Assembly (NCBI RefSeq): GCF_001458735.1
Contig: NZ_CZQA01000010.1
Coordinates: forward strand, 186,001 to 250,000
Direction of reading: 5' to 3'
Length of the DNA stretch: 64,000 nucleotides
From: Candidatus Nitrospira nitrosa
GTDB lineage: Bacteria > Nitrospirota > Nitrospiria > Nitrospirales > Nitrospiraceae
Shown: one piece after another, positions 51,380 to 59,820 of the stretch
Layout: each line of letters opens with the position of its first letter
How positions within the stretch are numbered: the first letter of the stretch is position 1
Program-made: the position numbers and the translations under genes
Notes under the pieces: model-generated
What the model was told of the DNA's origin: nothing
The model's input: the letters and a program-made list of their open reading frames with translations, nothing else
The model's database searches: none

Positions 51380-52333
51380 TTACGAATGACCGCACAACGA
51401 TGACTCAAGATGACGCTGGGATCGTCCGACTTGTCGGCTGAAAAACCATCGCACGGTCTCTGTGAGCCCGTCAGTGAGACTGGTGAATCGGTTACCTGGA
51501 AATCGTGCTTCGAAGGTAGTACTCCGCAAGCGCTTTACGAGCATCCCTTCCGGCTTGGTGGCGTCGAAGACAATAGGACCGGGATAGTCCATGACCTGGC
51601 CGATCGTACGGGCGAGGTGAGCGATCGAAATCCCTTCGTCCGGAGTCACAATCGTCGTATCTGATCCCCAAGCACCCGCTAGGGCTCCAAGAGCTAAACG
51701 CGCCACATCGTCGACGTACACAAATTGACGAACGGCCCGTCCGGTACCCCAGACCGTAAAGACAGCGCCGTTCGTGTGGGCGTCATGACAACGGCGGATC
51801 AGCGCGCCCACCACATGCCCCGATTCCAGGTCGAAAGAGTCATGCGGCCCGTACATGGTCACGGGTGTGAGGCTGTTCCACGCAAGTCCCGCCTCCGTGG
51901 CCGCGAGTCTGACCTGAAGGTCGAGCATGCGCTTCGCATAGGCGTAGCCGGCGTTTCCGTCATAGGGCGATGCACTCAGCAAGTCGGTTTCCGTGGTTTG
52001 GCGATCCGCATAAAAGGGAAACGCGCAACTGGATAACATCGTTGTGAGGCGCGGGATGCGCAGCTGCCGTGCGGCCGACAGGACAGCCGTATTGATCAGA
52101 ATGTTCTCTTCGAGAAACCGCGCATTGTCGACGGCATTGGCTTTGACCCCTCCGACCACGCCGGCCAAATGCAAGATCTGGCCGGGCTGAATAGATTGCA
52201 ACAGCCGCTCGGCGACGCTTCGATCGCGAAGATCTCCGTCCTTCCTGGACAGGTAGACCGCATCAGGTCTCAAACGGCGCACGGCCTGCCCTAACAACCC
52301 CGTTCCGCCGGTGACAAGTAAGGGAGCTGTCAC
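51380..52333 (-). CDS. GDP-L-fucose/colitose synthase-like reductase-epimerase
   Basis: This 317-residue extended SDR has VTGGTGLLGQAVRRL at the N-terminus, SSCAFPF and the catalytic YAYAK (~140). The arrangement is that of GDP-L-fucose synthase (Fcl), which epimerises and reduces GDP-4-keto-6-deoxymannose; its relative ColC makes GDP-colitose from the 3-deoxy product of ColD. Since the next gene is ColD-like and overlaps it by four bases, a ColC-type reaction is likely. The fingerprint pattern SSCAFP is typical of Fcl. Confidence 0.82.
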   Translation of the reverse strand: MTAPLLVTGGTGLLGQAVRRLRPDAVYLSRKDGDLRDRSVAERLLQSIQPGQILHLAGVVGGVKANAVDNARFLEENILINTAVLSAARQLRIPRLTTMLSSCAFPFYADRQTTETDLLSASPYDGNAGYAYAKRMLDLQVRLAATEAGLAWNSLTPVTMYGPHDSFDLESGHVVGALIRRCHDAHTNGAVFTVWGTGRAVRQFVYVDDVARLALGALAGAWGSDTTIVTPDEGISIAHLARTIGQVMDYPGPIVFDATKPEGMLVKRLRSTTFEARFPGNRFTSLTDGLTETVRWFFSRQVGRSQRHLESSLCGHS

Positions 52334-53526
52334 GCTGCCTCCAGAACGATAGTGGAAATCGTCGCAATGTCTTCTTCGCTCAGGCTTGGGTGATTCGGTA
52401 GAAAGAACCCACAGTGATGAATCCGATCGGCGACCGGGAAGCTGGCTGCCCCATAGCGGTTCATCCAGAACGGATGCAGACCAAGATTGCCGGCTGAGAA
52501 AATGCGTGTCTCCACGCCACGGGCAGAGAGGGCTCGGACGATGCGCTGCCGCTGTTGACGAGACTCCGCCAAGAGTCCGACAGAAATGCTGGCTACTTCA
52601 CTATCTGCCGGATGACGTTGAACGTAGAAACTTCCACTCAAGCGATCCAAATAGCGAGCATGGTTCTGCCGGCGCTGCTCCGTCATCCAATCCAGCTTTT
52701 CCAGTTGCCCGATCCCGATGAACGCGTTCAAGTCTGTCGACCGGAGGTTGAAGCCCGGCTCATAAAACACAAAGGGTGAATGAAAATCATCGATACCGTA
52801 TCGCGTTACAAGCGAGTGATGTGTCGCTCTGTCCAAGTCCTTGCTCCAGCCGTGGCTTCTGAGCATGAGCAGTAGATCTCTCATCTTGGGATCATCGGTA
52901 GAGACCATGCCGCCCTCGATCGTCGACATTTGATGGCCGAAGTAAAATGAGAAACTGCCCATATCACCAAATGAGCCGACTCTCCGCCCCTCGTAGGTCG
53001 CTCCGATTGCCGCACACGCGTCTTCGAGAAGCACGAACTCATAGCGAGCCTTCAATGCCATCAGTTCCCGCATTTTGTGAGGGACACCAAGCACTTGGAC
53101 GAGCATGACGGTCTGAGCGTGATGCTGTTTTAGTAGCGTTTCGAGATGATCTAAGTCGAGACCGAACGTCTCCGAATCAGCCTCACACATAATGGGCTCA
53201 AAACCGAATTGGATCGCCGGCGCAATCGATGTGACCCAGCCCACGCTGGGAACGATCACTTTCTTGTTACGCAACCGCCCTGAGGCCAGAAGCGCGTAGT
53301 ACATCAAGAGATTGGCGGACGACCCAGAGTTGCAGAATATGGAGTGCGAGGAATTCAACCAGCTTGACCAACGCGACTCAAAGTCGCACGTAACAGTCCC
53401 CTTCGTTAATCGGGGATACGTACGAAGCCACTCGATCAGGCGATCAGTGTCGTGACGGTCGATTGTGTCGTACGCCAAACACCATCGAGGATTGAGCTCG
53501 TGTTGCGTCGTAGGTGGACCGTTCAT
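52330..53526 (-). CDS. PLP-dependent sugar 3-dehydratase, ColD/RfbH-like (His in place of Lys)
   Basis: A 398-residue DegT/DnrJ/EryC1-family enzyme. The expected aldimine Lys is replaced by His198 in FSFYFGHQMSTIEGGM, the exact signature of ColD (GDP-4-keto-6-deoxymannose 3-dehydratase) and of RfbH/E1 (CDP-4-keto-6-deoxyglucose 3-dehydrase). Such enzymes remove the C3 hydroxyl through a PLP or PMP ketimine and form 3,6-dideoxysugars. RfbH-type enzymes need a 2Fe-2S cluster and extra Cys residues, which are not evident here, so ColD is the better match. It is the first gene of the glycan run. No GMD or CDP-glucose dehydratase is encoded next to it. Confidence 0.87.
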   Translation of the reverse strand: MNGPPTTQHELNPRWCLAYDTIDRHDTDRLIEWLRTYPRLTKGTVTCDFESRWSSWLNSSHSIFCNSGSSANLLMYYALLASGRLRNKKVIVPSVGWVTSIAPAIQFGFEPIMCEADSETFGLDLDHLETLLKQHHAQTVMLVQVLGVPHKMRELMALKARYEFVLLEDACAAIGATYEGRRVGSFGDMGSFSFYFGHQMSTIEGGMVSTDDPKMRDLLLMLRSHGWSKDLDRATHHSLVTRYGIDDFHSPFVFYEPGFNLRSTDLNAFIGIGQLEKLDWMTEQRRQNHARYLDRLSGSFYVQRHPADSEVASISVGLLAESRQQRQRIVRALSARGVETRIFSAGNLGLHPFWMNRYGAASFPVADRIHHCGFFLPNHPSLSEEDIATISTIVLEAA

Positions 53527-53567
53527 GATGCTCTCTTCCTTGAGATCAGATCTGCGCAGAAACGTAC

Positions 53568-53583
53568 TTCAAGACACATGCCA
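53568..53583 (-). promoter_or_regulatory. Weak sigma-54-like promoter before the glycan genes
   Basis: Minus-strand TGGCATG, 4 bp, TTGAA. It matches the -24 half of the sigma-54 consensus (TGGCAYR-N4-TTGCW), but the critical -12 GC reads GA. It is located about 42 bp upstream of the ColD-like start. Confidence 0.25.
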
Positions 53584-53705
53584 GGCAACCTACTCGAATA
53601 TGGCATCTAGATGAAGGTTTTTGGGTTTAGAAGACGAAGAAGTCGGCAGTATTTACCGATCTGGCAGGAAAACAATTCCTCACGAAGGATACCTGCTCTC
53701 GGCTG

Positions 53706-54428
53706 TCAAGATGATGACAGCGAGATCATTTTCTGTGTCGCCCACTGCTCAATCGCACTCCTGACTGATCCACCCCAGCCGCGATATTCGATGTACTCCA
53801 TTTCATCGAACCGAAACTCAATCCCAATCGCTTCACTGCCATGCCGCACCTCGACGCTCTTCACAACACCGGTCAGATTGGTAATATGCCCCAGTCCAGG
53901 AAGCTCGAATTCCAGACGAACAGTCGATCCGGCGCGCAACCACGCTGGTCTTCGAACCATGATGACACTGCATCCTCCCCCACTGAGATCTTTCAACAAA
54001 CCACCAAAATAGCTGCCGGCAGGCAACACAGAGGTTGATGGAGTTGTCCTGTCCACTTGCATCAATAGGATCGGTTCATTAGCGGATGCCCGAAGATGTT
54101 TGCGTAGATGCATTTCTTCCACGGCCTTCGGATAGGCGACAAAGAGTAACGGCACCGGCGACGTAATCAGATCGCGAATTTCAGTTCGATACCCAACCAG
54201 TTTCCCCTCGTGAAGATAGCTTATGGTGCACGGAGTCCCCCTCTCCACCAGCTGGTCAGGGCTCAGGGGCAGAGGCCATGCACAGACAAGCCAGGCGTGA
54301 TCCTTCCAACCCAACAGCGTTGAGCCATACATCACCTTCTGCCCATCGAGCGTCAGAGAAAGTTTGACGGCCAATCCGACTGATAAGAACGCTGCTGGAG
54401 AGGGAGTCGCTTCGACTACTTCGTTCAT
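53706..54428 (-). CDS. YcgR-like PilZ flagellar brake protein
   Basis: A 240-residue protein from ATG at 54428 (MNEVVEATPSPAAF), with GAGG ten bases upstream; a GTG at 54464 is an alternative. Residues ~15-100 form a YcgR-N-like barrel and ~108-225 a PilZ domain with RKHLR (109-113) and DLSGGG (147-152), both key cyclic-di-GMP contacts intact. YcgR slows the motor when cyclic di-GMP is high. Its position between the kinase/HD-GYP pair and the flagellin glycosylation genes fits a motility role. Confidence 0.85.
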   Translation of the reverse strand: MNEVVEATPSPAAFLSVGLAVKLSLTLDGQKVMYGSTLLGWKDHAWLVCAWPLPLSPDQLVERGTPCTISYLHEGKLVGYRTEIRDLITSPVPLLFVAYPKAVEEMHLRKHLRASANEPILLMQVDRTTPSTSVLPAGSYFGGLLKDLSGGGCSVIMVRRPAWLRAGSTVRLEFELPGLGHITNLTGVVKSVEVRHGSEAIGIEFRFDEMEYIEYRGWGGSVRSAIEQWATQKMISLSSS

Positions 54429-54576
54429 CGTGATTCTTCCTCGTTGAGCACTCGCTACAAACACTTGCTGATGGGCTCTATCGGCCTATCAGAGGCTATT
54501 CTTGAGCATTAAGGATGCGAGACGGAACGCATTGATTCCCAATGAATTGCAACGCACATCGTCTGGCACCCACCGA

Positions 54577-54604
54577 TCAAGTACGACGTTTCTTTCGCCG
54601 ATAA
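54577..54604 (+). promoter_or_regulatory. Sigma-28 (FliA) promoter of the HD-GYP/hybrid-kinase unit
   Basis: TCAAGT, 14 bp, GCCGATAA: a perfect -10 box and TCAA-N16 spacing. The predicted start lies ~60 bp upstream of the HD-GYP ATG. The 240-bp divergent spacer to the PilZ gene holds no other clear element. Confidence 0.8.
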
Positions 54605-54668
54605 CGCACGCAAACCAGCTGTAATTTGAAAGTCCCTTCGATGATATTCTGATCTGGAGCCTGCGACC

Positions 54669-55940
54669 ATGGCCACAAAACGTATTTCAATCGATCAACT
54701 GATTCTCGGGATGTACCTCGTTGACATGGACGTCCCATGGTACCGCACGCCGTTTCTTTCCCATAAATTTGCTATTAAGGACCTGGACACCATTCACCTC
54801 ATGAAGCGTCATGGGATCAGGATGGTCACGATCGACACGAGTAAGGGACTTGATGTGCCATCGACCCCTTCCCCGACCAGTCCGGAAAGCCTCGAGCACA
54901 GCGCACAGCCAGAACCGCCCCATCTTGAATCACCCCCACCTGCGAACACGATCGCACCTGCTGGAATAGCAACGTGTGATGCTCATCAGCTGCCCTCGGT
55001 CATCTATGCCCAAGCTCAGGAAGCTGTAGAGCGCATCTTCTCTGATCTTGAACGTGGTATTCCTCCCTCACCCGAAGCAACCAAAGCCATCGTGTCGACC
55101 GTCCTGGCGCACGTACTCAGCGATCATGCTGCGATGGCTACTCAGCTTGCCATTCAAAAAATCAAACAGTTTGACCGATCCCTGACAACCCATGCACTGG
55201 ATACCTGCATTCTGTCACTCATCGTAGCCCTTGAGATCGGACTGGATCAGCCAACCCAGGAACTCGTTGGAATGGGGGCGTTGCTGCACGATTCCGGCTA
55301 TGTGCGATTGCCTCGCAATTTAGTGCGCAAGCGAGATGAATGCACCGGACAGGACAAGACCCTTCTGGAGCAGCACTGCAAACTAGGTGTCGCTGTGCTC
55401 GCTGAACAGCCAGGGATGCCCGAGGATGTCTTGCGCGTCGTAAAAGAGCATCATGAGCGGAGCGATGGGAGCGGATTTCCTGCGGCCCTCCACCACGATC
55501 AGACTTCCCAACTCGCGCAAATCGTCGGCATCGTCGACTTTTATGACGGCATGGTGAGCCGACGTGGCACACGTCCCTCTATGATGCCTCACGACGCCGT
55601 TCGACAACTGTTCCTGGCCGGAGAGCGCGGCCAATTCGAGAAGTCTCTCGTGGAACTGATGATCCGAAGCATCGGCGTCTACCCAGTGGGAAGTTTGGTC
55701 AGACTCAATACTGGAGAACAAGCTGTGGTCGTTGGAGTCAACCCTCAGCAGCGACTCAAACCACTCGTCAAGATCACGACCGACCCACAGGGAGGCTCCT
55801 ATCCCACTCCGATCGAGGTGGATCTCGCCACACCATCTGCAGACCATACGGTACGCTCGGTCCTTCGTGTGCTCGACCCAATTCGTGAACGAGTCAACAT
55901 CGGGATTCACCTGGACAATTCTGACCTGCGAGCCGCGTAA
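54669..55940 (+). CDS. HD-GYP cyclic-di-GMP phosphodiesterase
   Basis: A 423-residue HD-GYP protein. The lead segment (~1-60) is DUF3391-like, a Pro/Ser-rich linker (~65-105) and helices follow, then the HD-GYP domain (~160-340). Unlike the three paralogues at the left of the window, it keeps the metal ligands: THALDT, GALLHDSG, EQHCKLG and HHERSDGSGFP. Phe replaces Tyr in the GYP motif, a tolerated variant. It should hydrolyse cyclic di-GMP to pGpG or GMP. The gene has a sigma-28 promoter and is coupled (TAATG) to a hybrid kinase, so turnover of the messenger is tied to late flagellar expression. Confidence 0.92.
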   Translation: MATKRISIDQLILGMYLVDMDVPWYRTPFLSHKFAIKDLDTIHLMKRHGIRMVTIDTSKGLDVPSTPSPTSPESLEHSAQPEPPHLESPPPANTIAPAGIATCDAHQLPSVIYAQAQEAVERIFSDLERGIPPSPEATKAIVSTVLAHVLSDHAAMATQLAIQKIKQFDRSLTTHALDTCILSLIVALEIGLDQPTQELVGMGALLHDSGYVRLPRNLVRKRDECTGQDKTLLEQHCKLGVAVLAEQPGMPEDVLRVVKEHHERSDGSGFPAALHHDQTSQLAQIVGIVDFYDGMVSRRGTRPSMMPHDAVRQLFLAGERGQFEKSLVELMIRSIGVYPVGSLVRLNTGEQAVVVGVNPQQRLKPLVKITTDPQGGSYPTPIEVDLATPSADHTVRSVLRVLDPIRERVNIGIHLDNSDLRAA

Positions 55941-58861
55941 TGCCGCAATCCCGGAGAAAGCAAGGAGCCTCTCGCCGTCGGCCGGCAGTCAACTCATGGC
56001 GCATTCCCAACATGGCCGACCTGCTTGAGGGCTTGCCGATCGGAGCCCTTATCCTTAATCCCGAGCTCACGATTCTCGCCGTCAACCGGGAAGGACGCCG
56101 GTTCCTGGGACCACGATCACGGCTCCCGATGAAACAATCCTTTCCCGCCTTCTGGTCGACGCTCACGGCATCTGATGCGGACCTGATCGCGGCACAACTC
56201 ACCAGAGTATTACGAAGCGGCCACCCAATTGCCTCGAGACAACAGCTCCAGATGAAACGGACGGGCATCCTCGTTCCTGTCGAATGGACATGTACTCCAA
56301 GCACATTCGGCGACGTCACTGTGCTGATGATCTGCATCCGGGACTTGTCCCAAGAAATGGAGGCCAAGCACGAGCGCGACCGCCTTGCCGCCATTGCGCA
56401 TGAAAGTCCTTCACCCATGATCGAGTTGGACCGACATGGCAGCCTCCTGTATGCCAACCCCGCCATGATTTCGTTGCTCTCTCGATTCGGCTATAGCCTT
56501 GAAGGATTTCCCAGCGTGGCACCCGCTCAGCTCATGACGATCATTCAACGATGTCTCTCAACCGGCCAGATCCTGCACGGGCAAGAAGTCATGCTTCCCA
56601 AAGCCAGTTTTTCATGGACCTTTTGTCCGGTCCTCCCCCACGGAGTCGTCCGCGGGTACGCAACGGATATGACCACCGTCTACACGACACAACAGGCACT
56701 CCAAGAAACCGCCACCCAACTTGGTGAGAGCAACCAACGCCTCGATCAGGCGCTTGAGAAGGCGACGGAATCCGCACGTGTGAAGTCTGCATTCTTGGCC
56801 ACGGTCAGCCATGAATTGCGCACACCCATGAACGGCGTGATCGGCATGACGAGCCTGCTGATGGAGACTCCGTTGACGCCTGAACAGCACTCCTATGCGG
56901 AGACCATTCGTCAGTGCGGTGAAGCACTGTTGCAGTTGATCAATGACGTACTGGAGTGCAGCAAAATCGAAGCCGGGAAACTGGAGTTAGAGTGCCTGGA
57001 TTTCAATCTGAGAACCACCGTGGAACAGGTATTAGCACAGTTTGCCGAACGGGCTGAGACGAAAGGAATCGAACTCACAGGGTTGGTACACGCGTCCGTT
57101 CCGACAGGGCTTAAGGGAGATCCAGGACGCCTTCGGCAGGTCCTCACCAATCTGGTTGCCAATGCCGTGAAATTTACGGACAAAGGAGATGTGGCCCTCC
57201 AAGCGTATCTTGAGAGCGACTCTGCGGATACCGTGGAGGTCCGATTCGAAGTCACGGACAGTGGAATGGGCATGAGTTCCACCACCATTGACAAGCTCTT
57301 TCGCCCCTTCGTTCAAGCAGACAGCTCGACGACAAGAAAATACGGAGGGACCGGCCTTGGCCTGTCGATTTCAAAGCAGTTGGTGGAACTGATGGGAGGT
57401 CAGATTGGAGTCCGTAGTATTGAAGGTCAAGGAAGTACCTTCTGGTGTACCGCACGCTTCCAGAAGCAGGCTGGCTCTCTGCGTGCCATTCTTCCATCCG
57501 GTGAGCTCGCGGGAAAGCGGGTCCTGATTGTTGACGACAATGAATCAAACCGAATGATTCTCCATCATCTCGTTTCCGGATGGGGAATGGTGGACGACCT
57601 GGCCGAAGATGCCGAGTCGGCTTGGCAACGTATTACAGAGGCCAATCAGAGAGGGACACCGTACGATCTCGCCATTTTGGATGTCATCATGCCGGGAAAG
57701 GACGGCTTGCAGCTCGCGCGCGAGCTCAACAGTCATCCCGAGAGGTCTCATACACGTCTTGTGGTCATGACGTCCATTCTTCAGCGCGGACACGCCGAAC
57801 AGGCCCGATCGTCAGGCGCCATGGGCTACCTCCCCAAACCTGTTCGCCACGACGAGTTACGGGGGTGCCTCAGAACCGTTCTCGGGATGCAGGATGATCA
57901 AGAACGGACAACTGAACAGATCGGTTCCATTGTCCCGCAACTGGTCACGAGACATACCATTGCCGAGAATGTTGAGCACCAACATGTGTTGGTCGTAGAA
58001 GACAATATTGTCAACCAGAAGCTTGCCGTTCGGATGGTCGAGAAGCTGGGATACCGACCGGATGTCGTCGATAATGGGCAGGAAGCCTTGGTGGCGCTGG
58101 CGAAAGGACGATATGCCGCAATTCTGATGGATTGTCAGATGCCCCTCATGGATGGCTTTGAGACAACCAGAATCATTCGTGAACGCGAAGCGTCCGACAC
58201 TGGTTCGAGTTCGGCGTTACCAGGTTCAGATTCAAGGCCTGGCAATACAGGCGGCCACGATGACATCCGCCACTCGCCGATTGAAACTCACCGACATATA
58301 CCAATTATCGCCGTCACCGCCAATGCCATGCAGGGCGATCGTGAGCGTTGCTTAGCTGCAGGCATGGATGACTACCTCTCGAAGCCGATCAAGCTCAATG
58401 AACTACGGGCCGCACTCGCGCGCTGGACGCCGGCTCCCCCTCAGAAGGTCCAGGCGACCAAGCCGATGCTGCCTCCTGGCACTACCGATCCTGCCCAAGG
58501 CATTTTCGACCACGCACAGATGTATCAGAACATTGGGAGTGACAATGAGCTGTTTGGCCAACTCATCCGTCTCTTTTTGGATCGTTATCAAACGATGCTG
58601 GCCGACATTCGAACGGCTCTAGCTGATGGAAATTCGTCTGCCGTCGAACGATCAGCACACACATTTAAAGGAACTGCGGGAAATCTATGTGCCTCGGAGG
58701 TCGGATTGATCGCCAGTCGCCTTGAGGCAGTCGGTCGCCTTCAAGCGCTTCACGACGCTCCCCCCGTGTACGCACAACTTGAAATCGAAGTCGGGCGACT
58801 GGTTCAAGTACTGGAATCCTATCGCAATGGGTACCCTGCCATGACACAAGCAGCCGCCTGA
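55940..58861 (+). CDS. Hybrid sensor histidine kinase (PAS-PAS-HisKA-HATPase-REC-REC-Hpt)
   Basis: This 973-residue kinase starts in TAATG overlap with the HD-GYP gene. Order: PAS (~30-150), PAS (~155-260), HisKA (~275-340, His near 290 in TVSHELRTPMNG), HATPase_c (~385-510), REC1 (~525-645, Asp in AILDVIMPGKDG), REC2 (~680-800, MDCQMPLMDGFE) and C-terminal Hpt (~855-955, His in AHTFKGTAGN). A full internal phosphorelay is therefore present. It lacks membrane helices, so both PAS domains sense cytosolic signals. The HD-GYP partner or an unlinked regulator could be its output. Confidence 0.92.
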   Translation: MPQSRRKQGASRRRPAVNSWRIPNMADLLEGLPIGALILNPELTILAVNREGRRFLGPRSRLPMKQSFPAFWSTLTASDADLIAAQLTRVLRSGHPIASRQQLQMKRTGILVPVEWTCTPSTFGDVTVLMICIRDLSQEMEAKHERDRLAAIAHESPSPMIELDRHGSLLYANPAMISLLSRFGYSLEGFPSVAPAQLMTIIQRCLSTGQILHGQEVMLPKASFSWTFCPVLPHGVVRGYATDMTTVYTTQQALQETATQLGESNQRLDQALEKATESARVKSAFLATVSHELRTPMNGVIGMTSLLMETPLTPEQHSYAETIRQCGEALLQLINDVLECSKIEAGKLELECLDFNLRTTVEQVLAQFAERAETKGIELTGLVHASVPTGLKGDPGRLRQVLTNLVANAVKFTDKGDVALQAYLESDSADTVEVRFEVTDSGMGMSSTTIDKLFRPFVQADSSTTRKYGGTGLGLSISKQLVELMGGQIGVRSIEGQGSTFWCTARFQKQAGSLRAILPSGELAGKRVLIVDDNESNRMILHHLVSGWGMVDDLAEDAESAWQRITEANQRGTPYDLAILDVIMPGKDGLQLARELNSHPERSHTRLVVMTSILQRGHAEQARSSGAMGYLPKPVRHDELRGCLRTVLGMQDDQERTTEQIGSIVPQLVTRHTIAENVEHQHVLVVEDNIVNQKLAVRMVEKLGYRPDVVDNGQEALVALAKGRYAAILMDCQMPLMDGFETTRIIREREASDTGSSSALPGSDSRPGNTGGHDDIRHSPIETHRHIPIIAVTANAMQGDRERCLAAGMDDYLSKPIKLNELRAALARWTPAPPQKVQATKPMLPPGTTDPAQGIFDHAQMYQNIGSDNELFGQLIRLFLDRYQTMLADIRTALADGNSSAVERSAHTFKGTAGNLCASEVGLIASRLEAVGRLQALHDAPPVYAQLEIEVGRLVQVLESYRNGYPAMTQAAA

Positions 58862-59009
58862 CCCGCAATATTCACGAGCGCTCTTACTCCAACTGCCACG
58901 CTACTACTGAAGGCTATAGGTCGGCTGTGAAGCCGCGTGCAATGCTCACACTTCGTCACAAACCGTCATGAACAACAGGGATTACAAAGGCCGGCATAGC
59001 CACACGATC

Positions 59010-59492
59010 CTATGCAGGGCACTTTGCAGCAGACCGTGGCTCTAAGGAAATTGATGGCTGGGAGGACGATGCAGGGAAGAGCGGAAACCGAGTTGGATAT
59101 TCTTCAGAAAGCACCAACTGTGTACCTAATCTCGTCTTGTGACTCATCACCAACGGACCGCGTAGATTTGCCGTAATGTGAGCCGGATCGTCAGAGGGAA
59201 TGGTCAAGATGACGGCCAGTGCCAGATCTTGCTCTTTCCCGCCGTTCATCTCGGCTAAAATGTCGGCTGGCACGCTGACCCGATAGTCAGTGTGGAATAT
59301 GGCAGGATCAAGAATCACGAATGCCAACCCAGGTTCATCGATCGACTGGAGCCATTTAAACGGAGCCTCTGTGTCATGATCCAGAATGACATACCGTTGG
59401 GACTCCGGAAATCCCAACAAACCTACGGGAAACCGTACAATGCTGTCGTCTGAGACCTCGAATGACCCAAATCGGGTCGATCTACATTTCAT
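59010..59492 (-). CDS. fliW: Flagellar assembly factor FliW
   Basis: A 160-residue protein from ATG at 59492, with AAGGA upstream; a frame to 59519 would overlap csrA. Typical FliW features: TRFGSFEVSDDSIVRFP, GLLGFPESQRYVIL, PFKWLQSIDEPGLAFVI and LAVILTIP, ANLRGPLV. FliW binds CsrA and releases flagellin mRNA; free flagellin displaces it. The C-terminal ~30 residues are a Ser/Pro-rich tail. csrA lies 10 bp upstream, as expected for the pair. Confidence 0.94.
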   Translation of the reverse strand: MKCRSTRFGSFEVSDDSIVRFPVGLLGFPESQRYVILDHDTEAPFKWLQSIDEPGLAFVILDPAIFHTDYRVSVPADILAEMNGGKEQDLALAVILTIPSDDPAHITANLRGPLVMSHKTRLGTQLVLSEEYPTRFPLFPASSSQPSISLEPRSAAKCPA

Positions 59493-59502
59493 CTCGGCAT
59501 CC

Positions 59503-59748
59503 TTATGAGACCATTCCACGTTTTCCAGGGATCAGTCGGCGAAACGCATCGAGAGGGACGGCTTGGGTTTTAGCCGCCAAGCGATTTTCTTCTTGAATCC
59601 GTGTGTGGACTTCCTCCCGATGCACAGCGACCGCCGGAGGAGCCTCAATCCCCAAACGAACTTGCCCGCTTTTCAGGCCAAGTACGACGACTCTGATATC
59701 AGGGCCAATCGTGACGCTTTCTCCACATCGACGGGTCAATACCAGCAT
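59503..59748 (-). CDS. csrA: Carbon storage/flagellin translation regulator CsrA
   Basis: An 81-residue CsrA with [34 protein letters not shown] and [10 protein letters not shown], all RNA-binding or dimer segments. It is longer than E. coli CsrA (61), as in other FliW-containing bacteria. It represses flagellin and other mRNAs by binding GGA motifs near the start; here its own Shine-Dalgarno stretch, AAGGAAGGCAGGT, carries a GGA. It is cotranscribed with fliW from its own sigma-28-like promoter. Confidence 0.95.
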   Translation of the reverse strand: MLVLTRRCGESVTIGPDIRVVVLGLKSGQVRLGIEAPPAVAVHREEVHTRIQEENRLAAKTQAVPLDAFRRLIPGKRGMVS

Positions 59749-59783
59749 ACCTGCCTTCCTTGGCCGAATAGTCCTTCAGAGCA

Positions 59784-59811
59784 CTATCGGCCATGACTGC
59801 AACAAACTTGA
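59784..59811 (-). promoter_or_regulatory. Sigma-28 (FliA) promoter for csrA-fliW
   Basis: Minus-strand TCAA, 16 bp, GCCGATAG (7 of 8 in the -10), with TCAAGTTT as extended -35. It lies in the 72-bp gap between flgL and csrA, with a leader of ~30 nt. Confidence 0.75.
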
Positions 59812-59820
59812 GAAGCCGTC

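Noticed and set aside
58862-59009. Terminator between the convergent hybrid kinase and fliW genes
   Set aside because: Only weak, interrupted stems and no U-run were seen on either strand.
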